From the NCBI GenBank assembly GCA_007713455.1, contig VMRT01000001.1, positions 473,343-537,342 on the forward strand: 64,000 bases of DNA, written 5' to 3'. This DNA is from Pseudomonas sp. GTDB lineage: Bacteria; Pseudomonadota; Gammaproteobacteria; Pseudomonadales; Pseudomonadaceae. The notes beneath the pieces were generated by a model. The model did not search any database, was not told where the DNA came from, and saw only the letters and a list, made by a program, of their open reading frames with translations. The stretch's first letter is position 1, and every line of letters begins with the position of its first letter. The translations under genes and the position numbers were made by a program. This document shows positions 1-9,695 of this stretch, in pieces.

Positions 1-87
1 CATCGTTGCGCATGGCGGATTTCCCAGGAGGTTGTTCTGGATGGGCGCATAGGCGCACCACCCGGGTTGCTGAGATGCTGAGTTGCT

Positions 88-870
88 TCAGTCCGCCGGC
101 AGAATGCCTTTGGCTCGCAATGCGTTCTGGGCGATCTGCTGACGCAACGGCAGGTCCCTGACGGTTCGGGTGTCCAGGTTCAAGGCGAACAGCCAGGTGT
201 TCTCACCAGTCTCCACGTAGCCGATGTACCAGCCGGTGCCGGGCGTGCTGCGGGCGGCCCAGCCGGTCTTGGCGTAGAGGCGATAGTCCTTGGCGGCTTC
301 GGTGAGCATCACCGTCTTCAATGTGTCGTAACTGCTGTTGCGGTACGGCAGGCTGCGCGCGGTCACGCGTTTGAGCAGCTCGATCTGTTGCTCGGCGCTG
401 ATGGTCAGCGAGCCATCCAGCCAGAACTCGGTACCGTTGAATGGCTCGCGCAGCTGACCGTAATGCGCCCGGCGGATGTGTGGCGGATAGTCAGCCGCAC
501 CCACCCGCCGCGCCAGCCACTGATAGCACCAGACGCAACTGACCTGGAAGGCGCTCTTCAGCGTCTGGTCTCGGTTCCAGGCCTCGATCTCGTAACGGGT
601 GTTGTCCCACGGGATGATCTCGTCGGCGCCGGCGATGGCGCCTTCCTCCAGCGCGATCAGCGTGTTCAGCACCTTGAATGTGGATGCGGCGGTGAACGGC
701 TGCTTCGCGCGGGCTTCGTTGTGAACGTAGCGCTGGCCGGTTTCAGCCGATTCGATCACCAGTGTTCCGTCCACGCCGGCCTCGTCGAACAGCCGGGCGA
801 TATCGGCATCTTCCGCATGAGCGAAGCCGGAAAAGCCGAGGAACAGAAGCGCGAGGAACAGCTGAGGCAT
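88..870 (-). CDS. class D (OXA-type) beta-lactamase
   Basis: Periplasmic serine beta-lactamase of 260 residues. A signal peptide covers roughly residues 1-19 (ends AHA-ED). The class D motifs are in order: STFK at 63-66 (nucleophile Ser63, and Lys66, the lysine usually carbamylated), SCV at 111-113, W150 in FWLDG, and KTG at 201-203. The usual YGN motif reads YGQ (137-139). Length is normal for OXA enzymes. It is the last of three minus-strand genes with a GNAT gene and another serine hydrolase upstream (gaps of 95 and 40 bp), which may share a transcript. It is probably an intrinsic chromosomal enzyme: nothing mobile is seen beside it. The substrate range cannot be told from sequence. Confidence 0.9.
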   Translation of the reverse strand: MPQLFLALLFLGFSGFAHAEDADIARLFDEAGVDGTLVIESAETGQRYVHNEARAKQPFTAASTFKVLNTLIALEEGAIAGADEIIPWDNTRYEIEAWNRDQTLKSAFQVSCVWCYQWLARRVGAADYPPHIRRAHYGQLREPFNGTEFWLDGSLTISAEQQIELLKRVTARSLPYRNSSYDTLKTVMLTEAAKDYRLYAKTGWAARSTPGTGWYIGYVETGENTWLFALNLDTRTVRDLPLRQQIAQNALRAKGILPAD

Positions 871-965
871 TGAAGAATATCCGTAGGGTGGGGATGAGAA
901 TCCGGCTATGCGCGTGCCGTTCTAACAGGCTTTCCAGCGAAGTCCAGCCAATCGTGAATGAACGG

Positions 966-1535
966 TCATTCAGCTGCAGCCAACTGCGCCGCAAACTGTT
1001 CGCGATCCAGTCGATACAGGCAGTGCCGGCGAAGCGGATGGCCGATGGGTACCCCTGGATGCTCGAACACCTCCGTTTCACGCATGCCGAGACGGGCCAT
1101 CACGGCGCGTGAACGTCGATTCTCGATAGTAGTGAAGGATACGATTTCGGAAAGATCGAGCGTGCCGAACCCTGTCTTTAGCGCGGCCCACGCCGCCTCG
1201 CTGGCCAATCCCTGGCCCCAGTAATCAGCCGCCAGGCGCCAACCTATTTCCACGCACGGCGAGAACGGCAAGGTTGCCGACGGCGTATGCAGACCGACGA
1301 AGCCGGTGAATGCGCCGCTGGCTTTCAGCTCGACGGCCCAGAACCCCCAGCCGCGTTCTTCGATCAGCGCCTGGCAGCGGTCAGCCATTGCATCGCTCTC
1401 GGCCCGACTGAGCAGAGCGGGGAAGTGCCGCATGACCCTGGGGTCCGCATTCATCGTGGCGAACGGTGCACGATCGGCTGGCGTCCATTGCCGTAAGAGC
1501 AGACGTGTGGTCTGGAATTCGATCGGGTCGGTCAC
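966..1535 (-). CDS. GNAT family N-acetyltransferase (RimJ/RimL-like)
   Basis: A 189-residue protein with the RimJ/RimL-type acetyltransferase pattern: the N-terminal TTRLLLRQW strand, GWRLAADYWGQGLASEAAWAAL (acetyl-CoA pyrophosphate-binding loop), and the C-terminal NRRSRAVMARLGM segment. I chose the GTG at 1535 (VTDPIEFQT) because the family normally begins a few residues before TERL/TTRL. An upstream in-frame start at 1574 would add 13 residues. The acceptor (a protein N-terminus or a small molecule) is unknown. It lies between two serine hydrolase genes on the same strand. Confidence 0.8.
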   Translation of the reverse strand: MTDPIEFQTTRLLLRQWTPADRAPFATMNADPRVMRHFPALLSRAESDAMADRCQALIEERGWGFWAVELKASGAFTGFVGLHTPSATLPFSPCVEIGWRLAADYWGQGLASEAAWAALKTGFGTLDLSEIVSFTTIENRRSRAVMARLGMRETEVFEHPGVPIGHPLRRHCLYRLDREQFAAQLAAAE

Positions 1536-1575
1536 TGCGAATCCTTCATCCCGGGCTGTTTGCAGCTTCAGCAAG

Positions 1576-2910
1576 CTATCGACGCTGTTCTAGCAGATGC
1601 TTCGCCACCGCCTCAAAAGCCGGCAACGAGGTGGGGTCGTTTGCTGCGTTGCCCGCCACCGGATGGCTGGCAAAGCGCGCGATCACCATCTCCGCCAGTG
1701 GGTCGATATAAAGCGCTTGCCCATGTACCCCACGTGCCATGAAGGCATCATGCCCGTTGTGGGTGACCCACCACATGTTGCGGTAGCTCCAGCCGGGTAG
1801 CAGACGGTAACCGGCTTTGGCAAAGTCTTCGCGACTTGCTCCATTTCGGATATCTGTCACGACTTCCGGTGGCAGGATCTGAGTGCCGTTGTATCGACCT
1901 TCGTTACGCATCATTTCGCCAAAGCGCACAAGGTCGCGCAGGCTGGCATTCAGGCCGCCACCGGCAAACGGCGTACCGATGGAGTCTACCGACATGTAGG
2001 CATCCTGTTCCGCGCCCAATCGACTCCAAATGCGCTCCGACAACAGCTGTGCGACGTTCTGGCCGCTCACTCGCGCAATTACCCAGCCGAGAGCGTCGGA
2101 ATTTGCGGTGCGGTAATGAAAGGCCTCGCCATGGCGACCTTGCGGTTTGACCGTTTGCAGAAACTCGTAATAGGTCCGTGGCCCCTGGTAATCAGCGGGT
2201 TTCGGCAGCGGATTGCCGGCGGCGGCGTGCGCCCATACTTCGGCCTTGGGGTCCGCATAATCCTCGCTGAAGTGAATGCCGGTGGTCATATCCATCAGCT
2301 GACGTACGCTGGCATCGCCAAAACCCGACGCTGCCAGCTCGGGAACGTAATCAGCGACCAGACGTTCGGGATCCAGCTTTTCTTCGGCCACAAGAAGCGC
2401 CGCCAATGTACCGGTGAAGGTTTTCGTAATCGACATGGCAGCATGCTGTCCTTGCGGCTTCAATACGCCGAAATAGCGCTCGTACACCAATTTCCCTCGG
2501 TGAAGGATGATGATGCCGTCGGTGTAATTGGCTTGCAGCGATTGCTGCCAGGTCATTGGCTCGCCCCCACCAAGAGGGACGAATGTCAGCGCATCGAACT
2601 CGTTGCTTGGCTGGTGCTCGAGTAGTGAAGACTCACCTAGGCCGCGTGAGACATTGACGGTAGGCATCAGCTGTCGAAAGTTGGCGACGCTCCAGCGCAT
2701 CTGCGGGAAGCGAAAATAACTGCCATCCTCGAAGCGCAGGATTCGATCAGACGGTGGCGGCGAGCCAACCATCCATCCCACTGTCGCAGGATCACTGGTT
2801 TGTGCGTCTGGAAACTCCGCAGGCTCGCTGGCGTACGCTGAGCACGCCATGGCGCCAAACAAACAGCAGAGATGTACTTTCGCTAGCTCTCTGGACCTGC
2901 GTAGTTTCAT
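1576..2910 (-). CDS. serine hydrolase, beta-lactamase class C / 6-aminohexanoate-dimer hydrolase-like
   Basis: A 444-residue exported hydrolase. The N-terminus has a basic start and a hydrophobic stretch ending near SAYA-SEP (about residue 28). The penicillin-recognising fold motifs are SITK (160-163, nucleophile and general base) and a tyrosine motif YRTAN (266-270). The long N-terminal region (30-120) and the GVHGQALYIDP segment near the C-terminus resemble 6-aminohexanoate-dimer hydrolases and esterase-type relatives rather than true AmpC. It may act on an amide or ester. A resistance role is not supported. It is first in a minus-strand set with the GNAT and OXA genes. Confidence 0.8.
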   Translation of the reverse strand: MKLRRSRELAKVHLCCLFGAMACSAYASEPAEFPDAQTSDPATVGWMVGSPPPSDRILRFEDGSYFRFPQMRWSVANFRQLMPTVNVSRGLGESSLLEHQPSNEFDALTFVPLGGGEPMTWQQSLQANYTDGIIILHRGKLVYERYFGVLKPQGQHAAMSITKTFTGTLAALLVAEEKLDPERLVADYVPELAASGFGDASVRQLMDMTTGIHFSEDYADPKAEVWAHAAAGNPLPKPADYQGPRTYYEFLQTVKPQGRHGEAFHYRTANSDALGWVIARVSGQNVAQLLSERIWSRLGAEQDAYMSVDSIGTPFAGGGLNASLRDLVRFGEMMRNEGRYNGTQILPPEVVTDIRNGASREDFAKAGYRLLPGWSYRNMWWVTHNGHDAFMARGVHGQALYIDPLAEMVIARFASHPVAGNAANDPTSLPAFEAVAKHLLEQRR

Positions 2911-3180
2911 GGTTTGTCCTTGCTAATGGCTTGGCGTGTCGCGGCATGCCGGCCTGGAAGTCTCTCAATCTCTGCCGGCATTCTGGGCGTCTGCGATCCG
3001 TGCGGCATGGCCTTATAGCGAATTGCGCGCAGAGCTGTGATGAACAGCGTAGTCCTCTCAGTCTAGGGACTGGTTGCATTCGTCGGGTTGCTGTTCTTAT
3101 AGTGCCGCCGGCATTTTTGCAGGACCTGGCTCGGGTCGCGCGGCGGCACGCCAGGGCCTTTGGTGCACTGGTGAGAGTCC

Positions 3181-4104
3181 ATGATCGAAATAAGCAACCT
3201 GACCAAGCGTTTTGCCCAGCACACCGCGGTCGACGACCTGTCATTCCAGGTCCAGCGCGGCGAGGTGCTGGGATTTCTCGGCCCGAATGGTGCCGGCAAG
3301 TCCACCACTATGAAGATGCTGACCGGCTTTCTCGCGCCGACGTCGGGCACGGCGAGCATCCTCGGCCACGACATTCGCACCCAGACCCTGCAGGCCCAGC
3401 GGCAGATGGGTTATCTGCCCGAAGGCGCGCCCTGCTACGGCGACATGACGGTGCGCGGTTTTCTCGAGTTCATCGCTGAAGTCCGCGGCTTCCGTGGTGC
3501 GGACAAGCGCCAGCGGGTCGAAGCCGCGGTCGCCCAGGTGGAGCTGGAGAACGTGCTGGGGCAGTCCATCGAGACGCTGTCCAAGGGCTTCAAGCGTCGC
3601 GTCGGCCTGGCCCAGGCGATCCTGCACGATCCGCAGGTGCTGATTCTCGATGAGCCCACCGATGGCCTCGATCCGAACCAGAAACACCAGGTGCGTCAGC
3701 TGATCCAGGGGCTGGCGCAGGACAAGATTGTCATCATCTCCACGCATATCCTCGAAGAGGTCAGTGCGGTCTGCACCCGCGCGGTGGTCATCGCCCAGGG
3801 CCGACTGGTGGCCGACAGCACGCCGCTGGAGCTGGAGAGCCGGTCGAAATATCACCAGGCCGTCACGCTGGTCAGCGACGGTCCGCTGGACGACGTTGCC
3901 CTGGCCGCGTTGCCCGGCGTGGCCGGTGTCGAATACAACGAGCCCGAGCACAGCCTGACGTTGCTGGCGCAGCCGGGGCAGGTGATTTTCCCCCAGGTCA
4001 GTGCGCTGATCGCCCAGCATGGCTGGGTGGTGAAGGAGCTGGACGTGGAACGCGGCCGGTTGGATGAGGTGTTCCGTAACCTGACTCGCGGGGAGTCGCT
4101 ATGA
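3181..4104 (+). CDS. ABC transporter ATP-binding protein, GldA-like
   Basis: A 307-residue ATPase. Walker A is GPNGAGKST (34-42), the signature is LSKGFKRRVGLAQA, Walker B is LILDEPTDGLD, and the H-loop is ISTHILEEV. The C-terminal ~80 residues form the accessory domain typical of ABC-2 and gliding-type ATPases. Its stop overlaps the start of the permease gene (ATGA), so translation is coupled. The trio with the next two genes matches the GldA/F/G family. In non-gliding pseudomonads its cargo is not known, and a cell-envelope or polymer role is only inference. Confidence 0.88.
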   Translation: MIEISNLTKRFAQHTAVDDLSFQVQRGEVLGFLGPNGAGKSTTMKMLTGFLAPTSGTASILGHDIRTQTLQAQRQMGYLPEGAPCYGDMTVRGFLEFIAEVRGFRGADKRQRVEAAVAQVELENVLGQSIETLSKGFKRRVGLAQAILHDPQVLILDEPTDGLDPNQKHQVRQLIQGLAQDKIVIISTHILEEVSAVCTRAVVIAQGRLVADSTPLELESRSKYHQAVTLVSDGPLDDVALAALPGVAGVEYNEPEHSLTLLAQPGQVIFPQVSALIAQHGWVVKELDVERGRLDEVFRNLTRGESL

Positions 4105-4832
4105 CCCAGTTGCCGGTTATCTTCAAGCGCGAGCTGGGCAGCTATTTCGCCACGCCGCTGGCCTACGTGTTCATCGTGATCTTCCTGGTGCTCTCCGGGG
4201 TGTTCACCTTCTACCTGGGCGGTTTCTACGAGCGCGGCCAGGCCGACCTCACGCCGTTCTTCAGCTTCCATACCTGGCTGTACCTGTTCCTGGTGCCGGC
4301 GATCGCCATGCGCCTGTGGGCGGAGGAGCGCAAGTCCGGCTCGATCGAGCTCTTGATGACGCTGCCGATCACCCGCTTCGAGGCGGTTACCGGCAAGTTC
4401 CTCGCCGCCTGGGTATTCGCTGGCATCGCGCTGCTGCTGACCTTCCCGATGGTCATCACCGTCAATTACCTGGGCGAGCCGGACAACGGTGTGATCGTCG
4501 CTGGTTATTTCGGCAGCTGGCTGCTGGCGGGTGCGTTTCTGGCGATCGGCTCGTGCATGTCGGCGCTGGCGAAGAACCAGGTGATCGCCTTCATCCTCGC
4601 GGTGGCGGTGTGTTTCCTGTTCATCGTCAGCGGCCTGCCGATGGTGCTGGATGCCTTCGCCTGGGCGCCGCAGTGGCTGATCGATGCGGTGGCTTCGCTG
4701 AGCTTCCTGATCCGTTTCGATTCCATCAGCAAGGGTGTGATCGACCTGCGTGACCTGCTGTATTTCGTCACGCTGATCGTCGCCTGGCTGGCTGCCACTG
4801 CCGTGGTCGTCGATCTGAAGAAAGCCGCCTGA
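4101..4832 (+). CDS. ABC-2 type permease, GldF-like
   Basis: A 243-residue membrane protein with about six hydrophobic segments (roughly residues 15-40, 60-75, 100-120, 135-160, 165-190, 215-238). It contains LWAEERKSGSIELLMTLPI, the conserved cytoplasmic segment of ABC-2 permeases of the GldF/NosY kind. Its start overlaps the ATPase stop by 4 bp, and the GldG-like gene begins 10 bp after its end, so the three form one operon. It is the membrane channel partner of the upstream ATPase. Confidence 0.87.
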   Translation: MTQLPVIFKRELGSYFATPLAYVFIVIFLVLSGVFTFYLGGFYERGQADLTPFFSFHTWLYLFLVPAIAMRLWAEERKSGSIELLMTLPITRFEAVTGKFLAAWVFAGIALLLTFPMVITVNYLGEPDNGVIVAGYFGSWLLAGAFLAIGSCMSALAKNQVIAFILAVAVCFLFIVSGLPMVLDAFAWAPQWLIDAVASLSFLIRFDSISKGVIDLRDLLYFVTLIVAWLAATAVVVDLKKAA

Positions 4833-4842
4833 GGGAACAGAC

Positions 4843-6678
4843 ATGAAACGAGTCATCTATTCCGGTGCCGGGCTGCTGCTGATCGCACTGGCATTTCTGC
4901 TGTTCAACGGCGTGTCCGGCATGCTGTTCACCAATGCGCGGCTCGACCTGACCGAGCAGAAGCTCTACACCATTTCCGAGGGCACCGAGCGCATTCTTGA
5001 CGGCCTGCAGGAACCGATCGAACTGCACTTCTTCTACTCGGACGAGACCTCCAAGGAGCTGGTGGCGCTGCGCAACTACGCGCGTCGCGTCGAGGAGATG
5101 CTCAAGGCCTACGAGCGGGCCTCCGCTGGCAAGCTCAAGCTGCATGTGATCGACCCGCAGCCGTTCTCCGAAGAGGAGGACCGCGCCGCCGAGTTCGGCC
5201 TGCAGGCGGTGCCGCTCAACCAGGGCGGTGACAAGATCTACTTCGGCCTCGCCGGCACCAATGCCGAGGGCAGCACGCAGATCATTCCGTTCTTCCCGCT
5301 GGATCAGGAAGAGTTTCTCGAGTACGAGATCAGCCGCCTGGTGCAGGGCCTGGCTAGCGGCGAGCTGCCGGTGGTCGGCGTGCTCTCAGGGTTGCAGCTG
5401 ACCGGCGGTTTCGACATGAGGACTCAGCAGGCGACGCCGCCATGGATGGTGCTGGAGGAAGTCCGCCAGCTGTTCCATATCGAAAGCCTGCGCCGCGATG
5501 TGGACATGATCCCGACCAACGTCTCGGTGTTGCTGCTGATTCACCCGAAGGATCTGCCGGAGCAGACGCTGTACGCCATCGACCAGTTCGTCCTGCGTGG
5601 CGGCAAGCTGCTGGTATTCGTCGATCCGCACAGCGAGGCCGATCCGGGCATGGGCATCGGTCCGGGAGAATTCGGCGAGGAGCGTGCGTCCGACCTCGAG
5701 CCACTGTTCAAGGCCTGGGGCGTGCGCATGGTGCCGCAACAGGCGCTGGTCGATGCAGCCTACGCGATGTCGGTTGGCGTCGGTGCGGAGCGCCGTCCGG
5801 TGCGTCACGCAGGCTGGTTGAGCCTGCCGCGCAACGCGCTGGATCAGGATGACGTGACCACCGCCGCGCTGGAAAACATCACCATCGCCAGTGCCGGCAT
5901 TCTGGAGCCGCTGGAGGACGCGACGACGCGCTTCACGCCGCTGTTCGGCAGTTCCGACTACGCCATGCCGGTGGAGGCCGAGCGCTTCGCCACGCTGGAC
6001 AACCCGGAAACCCTGCTGCTTGGCCTCGAGCCGACCGGCGAGCGCTACACCCTGGCGGCGCGCATCCAGGGGCCGGCGAAAACTGCCTTTCCGGACGGCA
6101 TCGAAGGCCGTGAAGAGGGCATCAAGGAAAGCCAGAACATCAACGTGATCGCCGTCGCCGATACCGATCTGCTGAGTGATCGCATGTGGGTGCAGGTGCA
6201 GGACTTCTTCGGCCAGCGCGTTCCGCAGCCGTGGGCGGACAACGGCGCGTTCGTGATCAATGCGCTGGACAACCTTTCCGGCACCGATGCGCTGATCAGC
6301 GTGCGTTCGCGTGGTCGCTTCACCCGTCCGTTCGTGATGGTAGAAACCTTGCAGCGCGAGGCCGAAGATCGTTTCCGCGAGAAGGAAGAAGTGCTGCAGC
6401 AGCGCCTGGCTGATACCGAGCAGCAACTGGCCGAGCTGCAGAGTCCGGACCCGGAGCAGGCGCTGGAGCTGACGGCTGAGCAGGAGCAGGCGTTGCGTCA
6501 GTTCCAGCAGGAGAAGGTGCGTATCCGCAAGGAGTTGCGTGAGGTGCGCTACCAGCTCAATGCCGATATCGAAGCGCTGGGGCGTACGCTGAAGTTCGCC
6601 AACATCGCTCTGGTGCCCTTGCTGCTGACCCTGGGCGTGCTCGCCTTGTGGCTATGGCGCCGCCGCCGGAGCGCCTGA
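4843..6678 (+). CDS. GldG-like auxiliary ABC transporter protein
   Basis: A 611-residue protein anchored at both ends: one membrane segment at about 7-27 and another at about 586-604, followed by a basic tail (WLWRRRRS). The large periplasmic part includes the ABC-type auxiliary domain (TISEGTERIL, and a VFVDPHSEADP segment typical of GldG). A glutamate/glutamine-rich coiled coil spans roughly 510-575. It probably works with the two genes before it. In other Pseudomonas genomes I recall a DUF4340 gene following. None is present here. Confidence 0.85.
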   Translation: MKRVIYSGAGLLLIALAFLLFNGVSGMLFTNARLDLTEQKLYTISEGTERILDGLQEPIELHFFYSDETSKELVALRNYARRVEEMLKAYERASAGKLKLHVIDPQPFSEEEDRAAEFGLQAVPLNQGGDKIYFGLAGTNAEGSTQIIPFFPLDQEEFLEYEISRLVQGLASGELPVVGVLSGLQLTGGFDMRTQQATPPWMVLEEVRQLFHIESLRRDVDMIPTNVSVLLLIHPKDLPEQTLYAIDQFVLRGGKLLVFVDPHSEADPGMGIGPGEFGEERASDLEPLFKAWGVRMVPQQALVDAAYAMSVGVGAERRPVRHAGWLSLPRNALDQDDVTTAALENITIASAGILEPLEDATTRFTPLFGSSDYAMPVEAERFATLDNPETLLLGLEPTGERYTLAARIQGPAKTAFPDGIEGREEGIKESQNINVIAVADTDLLSDRMWVQVQDFFGQRVPQPWADNGAFVINALDNLSGTDALISVRSRGRFTRPFVMVETLQREAEDRFREKEEVLQQRLADTEQQLAELQSPDPEQALELTAEQEQALRQFQQEKVRIRKELREVRYQLNADIEALGRTLKFANIALVPLLLTLGVLALWLWRRRRSA

Positions 6679-6684
6679 ACAGAG

Positions 6685-6714
6685 CACCCGTTCCGGCATT
6701 GGCCGGGGCGGGTG
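6685..6714 (+). terminator. GC-rich hairpin after the gld-like operon
   Basis: An inverted repeat begins just after the gldG-like stop codon: CACCCG ... CGGGTG enclosing CCGGC-ATTG-GCCGG. There is no clear T-run after it, so it could be a Rho-assisted terminator or an mRNA-stabilising stem rather than a classical terminator. Confidence 0.45.
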
Positions 6715-6745
6715 AGGGTGTCAAATCCGCAGCGGAAAAAAGAGG

Positions 6746-6773
6746 CTGACAGCGAAAATCGTTGTTTTATACT
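6746..6773 (+). promoter_or_regulatory. sigma70-type promoter of the cold-shock gene
   Basis: CTGACA (6746-6751, 5 of 6 to the -35 consensus) and TATACT (6768-6773, 5 of 6 to the -10 consensus) are separated by 16 bp. The predicted transcript starts near 6780 and leaves a leader of about 100 nt before the start codon. That is usual for cspA-type genes, whose leader folding is temperature dependent. Confidence 0.55.
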
Positions 6774-6882
6774 CCGGCAACGGTCGCGTTCGAGTCGCAT
6801 TTGCGCCGGAGCCGAATGCACGAAGGCCTGACCGTCGACCCCTCTTCCGAGGAATAACAAAAAGCGAGTTGGAGAAGTGGTA

Positions 6883-7092
6883 ATGGCTGAGCGCGAGACC
6901 GGAACCGTCAAGTGGTTCAACGATGCAAAAGGCTATGGATTCATTCAGCGGGGTAATGGCGCCGACGTGTTCGTGCATTACCGCGCGATCCGTGGTGACG
7001 GCCACCGCTCGCTGGCCGAAGGGCAGCAGGTGGAGTTTTCGGTAACCCAGGGCCAGAAGGGCCTGCAGGCCGAAGACGTCGCCGGCGTGTAA
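6883..7092 (+). CDS. cold-shock domain protein (CspA family)
   Basis: A 69-residue single cold-shock domain protein. RNP-1 is KGYGFIQ and RNP-2 is DVFVHY, both on the single-strand nucleic-acid face. The ATG at 6883 is chosen over the GTG at 6877 because GGAG lies at 6871-6874, 8 nt before it. It is monocistronic, with its own promoter and a strong terminator. It should act as an RNA chaperone. Whether it is cold-induced or constitutive cannot be told from the protein. Confidence 0.92.
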   Translation: MAERETGTVKWFNDAKGYGFIQRGNGADVFVHYRAIRGDGHRSLAEGQQVEFSVTQGQKGLQAEDVAGV

Positions 7093-7108
7093 CTTCGGTT
7101 GCGCAATG

Positions 7109-7140
7109 ACAAAGCCCGTCCAAGTGACGGGCTTTGTTTT
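7109..7140 (+). terminator. Rho-independent terminator of the cold-shock gene
   Basis: A perfect 12-bp stem (7109-7120 with 7126-7137), a 5-nt loop CAAGT and a trailing TTT. It begins 17 bp after the stop codon. Confidence 0.9.
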
Positions 7141-7191
7141 GCTATCCGGTGGTTTCGGTCCACCACGGATGAGCGATACGGCCGATGCCGA

Positions 7192-7563
7192 TCAGCCCGT
7201 CCGCCAGACGATTTCCTCTTCACCGTCATCGCTGATGCGGATCCAGCGGTCGGCCTCTTCAACGGCTTCCTCTTCCTGCCAGCCGCCTGGCGCGCAGCGG
7301 ATTTCCACACCCAAAGCCTGATACGCCGCGCGGGCGCAGGCGAGGTCATCGTCCCAGGGGGTGGCATCGCTTTCCAGCAGCAGACAATGCCATTTGCCCA
7401 CCGCCTTCGGCAGCCAGGTCACCGGAATGCCGGCGGCGCTGCACTTGAAGGTCTGGCCTTTCTGTTGCCAGGCGGAACATGAGCCAATGGCTTGGGCCAG
7501 CCACTCGCCGACGGCCTCCTGACTGGCATCCCTGAGGTAGATCTCGATATCGGGTTGACGCAT
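7192..7563 (-). CDS. conserved hypothetical protein
   Basis: About 123 residues starting at MRQPDIEIYLRD (7563). An upstream in-frame start at 7608 would add 15 poorly coding-like residues. No signal peptide or membrane segment. The protein is acidic and tryptophan-rich, with a central HCLLLESDATPWDDD segment. I recall similar short proteins in Pseudomonas but no function. It lies downstream of rlmA on the same strand (gap 56 bp) and may be cotranscribed with dapE-rlmA. Confidence 0.65.
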   Translation of the reverse strand: MRQPDIEIYLRDASQEAVGEWLAQAIGSCSAWQQKGQTFKCSAAGIPVTWLPKAVGKWHCLLLESDATPWDDDLACARAAYQALGVEIRCAPGGWQEEEAVEEADRWIRISDDGEEEIVWRTG

Positions 7564-7619
7564 GGGCGACTGCCTTATGTGGTGGTGCGAGGTTTTGGTC
7601 GTAGGCAAATATACGAACG

Positions 7620-8426
7620 CTAGGGCGTGCGTTCGATCCAGTCGTAGCGTATCGCAACCCGCACGCTGAGGTGACTGTCGATCACGGCGGCGCGGCGCTC
7701 GGCGCTGGCGCGCCAGCCGTGCGGGGTCATCGCCAGCAGGTCGGCACGGGCCTGGGCGTTGTCCAGCTGCAGCTCGTAGCTGAGGGTTTCGCTGTGGGCC
7801 AGGCGCATGCCTTCGGGAATCAGCGACAGGTGCTTCTCGTCATCGTAGTCGCGTACCTCGTCGTAGAGCCGGGCGCGTAGCTCCCACAGGTGCTCGCGGG
7901 TCGGTCCCATGCGCAGCAGTCCGCCGCCGGGTGCGAGCAGGCGTCGCGCCTCCTGCCAGTCCAGCGGGCTGAACACGCTGGCGAGCAGGTCGCAGCTGGC
8001 ATCGGCCAGCGGCACGCGGGCCATGCTCGCCACCAGCCATTCCAGTTGCGGCGCGCGTTTGCAGGCGCGCTTGACCGCTTCGCGGGAGATGTCCAGTGCA
8101 TAGCCTTCGGCGTCCGGTAGTGCCTCGGCCAACTGGGCGGTGTAGTAGCCCTCGCCACAGCCGATGTCCAGCCAGCGCTGCGGCGCGCGTTCGGCGGCCA
8201 GCTCGGCGAGGCGTCGGGCCAGCGGCGCATAGTGGCCGCCGTCGAGAAAGCGTCGCCGTGCTTCGACCATGGCCTGGTTGTCGCCCGGATCGCGGCTGTT
8301 CTTGTGCTGCACCGGGAGCAGGTTCAGGTAACCCTGACGCGCACGGTCGAAACGGTGATTGGCCGGACAGGCGACGCCATTTTCGACCGCACTCAGCGGC
8401 GCCTGGCAGATCGGGCAGATCAGCAT
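7620..8426 (-). CDS. rlmA: 23S rRNA (guanine-N1)-methyltransferase RlmA
   Basis: A 268-residue protein. The N-terminal zinc site CPIC...CPANH (residues 4-24) is followed by the family's [12 protein letters not shown] segment and the SAM-binding motif [11 protein letters not shown] (about 92-102). It methylates the N1 of a guanine in helix 35 of 23S rRNA (G745 in E. coli). Its ATG overlaps the end of dapE by 7 bp, so the two are translationally coupled. Confidence 0.9.
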   Translation of the reverse strand: MLICPICQAPLSAVENGVACPANHRFDRARQGYLNLLPVQHKNSRDPGDNQAMVEARRRFLDGGHYAPLARRLAELAAERAPQRWLDIGCGEGYYTAQLAEALPDAEGYALDISREAVKRACKRAPQLEWLVASMARVPLADASCDLLASVFSPLDWQEARRLLAPGGGLLRMGPTREHLWELRARLYDEVRDYDDEKHLSLIPEGMRLAHSETLSYELQLDNAQARADLLAMTPHGWRASAERRAAVIDSHLSVRVAIRYDWIERTP

Positions 8427-9568
8427 GTGAGCAGGTTCACCAGGGTCTGGTAGTAGATTTCGGTCAGCAGGTCGAGATCGCTGGCCAGGATGTGTTCGTC
8501 GACCTGGTGGATGGTCGCGTTGACCGGGCCGAGCTCGACCACCTGGGTGCCGAGGGTGGCGATAAAGCGCCCGTCCGAGGTACCGCCGCTGGTGGACGGC
8601 GTGGTCTCACGGCCGGTGACGCTGCGGATTGCCTTGGCCACGCCGTCGAGCAGCGCGCCCGGTTCGGTGAGGAACGGCAGGCCGGACAGTGCCCAGTCCA
8701 CGTTCCAGTCCAGACCGTGCTTGTCGAGAATCGCGGCGGTGCGCTGCTTGAGCTGTTCGACGGTGGACTCGGTGGAGAAGCGGAAGTTGAACACCGCTTC
8801 CAGCGTGCCGGGAATGACGTTGGTGGCGCCGGTGCCGGCGTTCAGGTTGGAGATCTGGAAGCTGGTCGGCGGGAAGAAGGCATTGCCGTCGTCCCAGTGC
8901 TCTGCGGCAAGCTCAGCCAGCGCAGGCGCGGCCAGGTGGATGGGGTTCTTCGCCAGATGCGGATAGGCCACATGGCCCTGCTGGCCGCGTACGGTGAGGG
9001 TGCCGCCGAGTGAGCCGCGACGGCCATTCTTCACCACGTCACCTACCAAGGCGGTGCTCGACGGTTCGCCGACGATGCACCAGTCCAGGCGCTGGCCACG
9101 CTCGCGCAGGCGCTCGACGACGGCCTTGGTGCCGTGGTGCGCAGGGCCTTCTTCATCACTGGTGATGAGAAAGGCGATCTGCCCCTTGTGATTCGGGTGA
9201 TCGGCTGTGAAGCGCTCCACTGCCACGACCATCGCCGCCAGGCTGCCTTTCATATCTGCCGCGCCGCGGCCGTGGAGCATGCCCTGCTCGTCGATGCGCG
9301 CACTGAACGGCGGATTCTGCCAGGCCTGCAGCGGGCCCGTAGGGACCACGTCAGTGTGGCCGGCGAAGCACAGCACCGGGCCTTCGTTGCCGCGAATGGC
9401 CCAGAAGTTCTCCACGTCCTCGATATGCATCGGCTCGATGGCGAAGCCGCAGGCCGCCAGGCGCTGGCTCATCAGCTGCTGGCAGCCTTCATCCAGCGGC
9501 GTCACCGAAGGGCGATTGATCAGCTCGCAGGCGAGTTCGAGCGTCGGGGAGAGGGCAGGCGCGGTCAT
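8420..9568 (-). CDS. dapE: succinyl-diaminopimelate desuccinylase DapE
   Basis: A 382-residue M20-family metallopeptidase-like enzyme of the lysine/meso-diaminopimelate pathway. It converts N-succinyl-LL-diaminopimelate to succinate and LL-DAP. Dizinc-site motifs are visible: [21 protein letters not shown] and ITSDEEGPA. The start at 9568 ([13 protein letters not shown]) has a GGAG upstream and fits family length. The longer in-frame ORF to 9697 is not needed. Its end overlaps rlmA. Confidence 0.94.
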   Translation of the reverse strand: MTAPALSPTLELACELINRPSVTPLDEGCQQLMSQRLAACGFAIEPMHIEDVENFWAIRGNEGPVLCFAGHTDVVPTGPLQAWQNPPFSARIDEQGMLHGRGAADMKGSLAAMVVAVERFTADHPNHKGQIAFLITSDEEGPAHHGTKAVVERLRERGQRLDWCIVGEPSSTALVGDVVKNGRRGSLGGTLTVRGQQGHVAYPHLAKNPIHLAAPALAELAAEHWDDGNAFFPPTSFQISNLNAGTGATNVIPGTLEAVFNFRFSTESTVEQLKQRTAAILDKHGLDWNVDWALSGLPFLTEPGALLDGVAKAIRSVTGRETTPSTSGGTSDGRFIATLGTQVVELGPVNATIHQVDEHILASDLDLLTEIYYQTLVNLLTC

Positions 9569-9695
9569 CAGGGCTCCGGTGCGGCGGGGAAAGGGCGCCA
9601 TATTAAAGCAAAGGCGCGGTTGCGGTGACGGCTGGATGCAGTGGTCGTGGCGTGCTGAGGTCTTATAATCGCCAGGTTTTTTCCGGGGAGTCAGC

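Noticed and set aside
388..873. Plus-strand frame of 161 codons opposite the OXA gene
   Set aside because: It is the antisense shadow of a complete class D beta-lactamase. The product has no motif, and such long antisense frames are common in GC-rich DNA.
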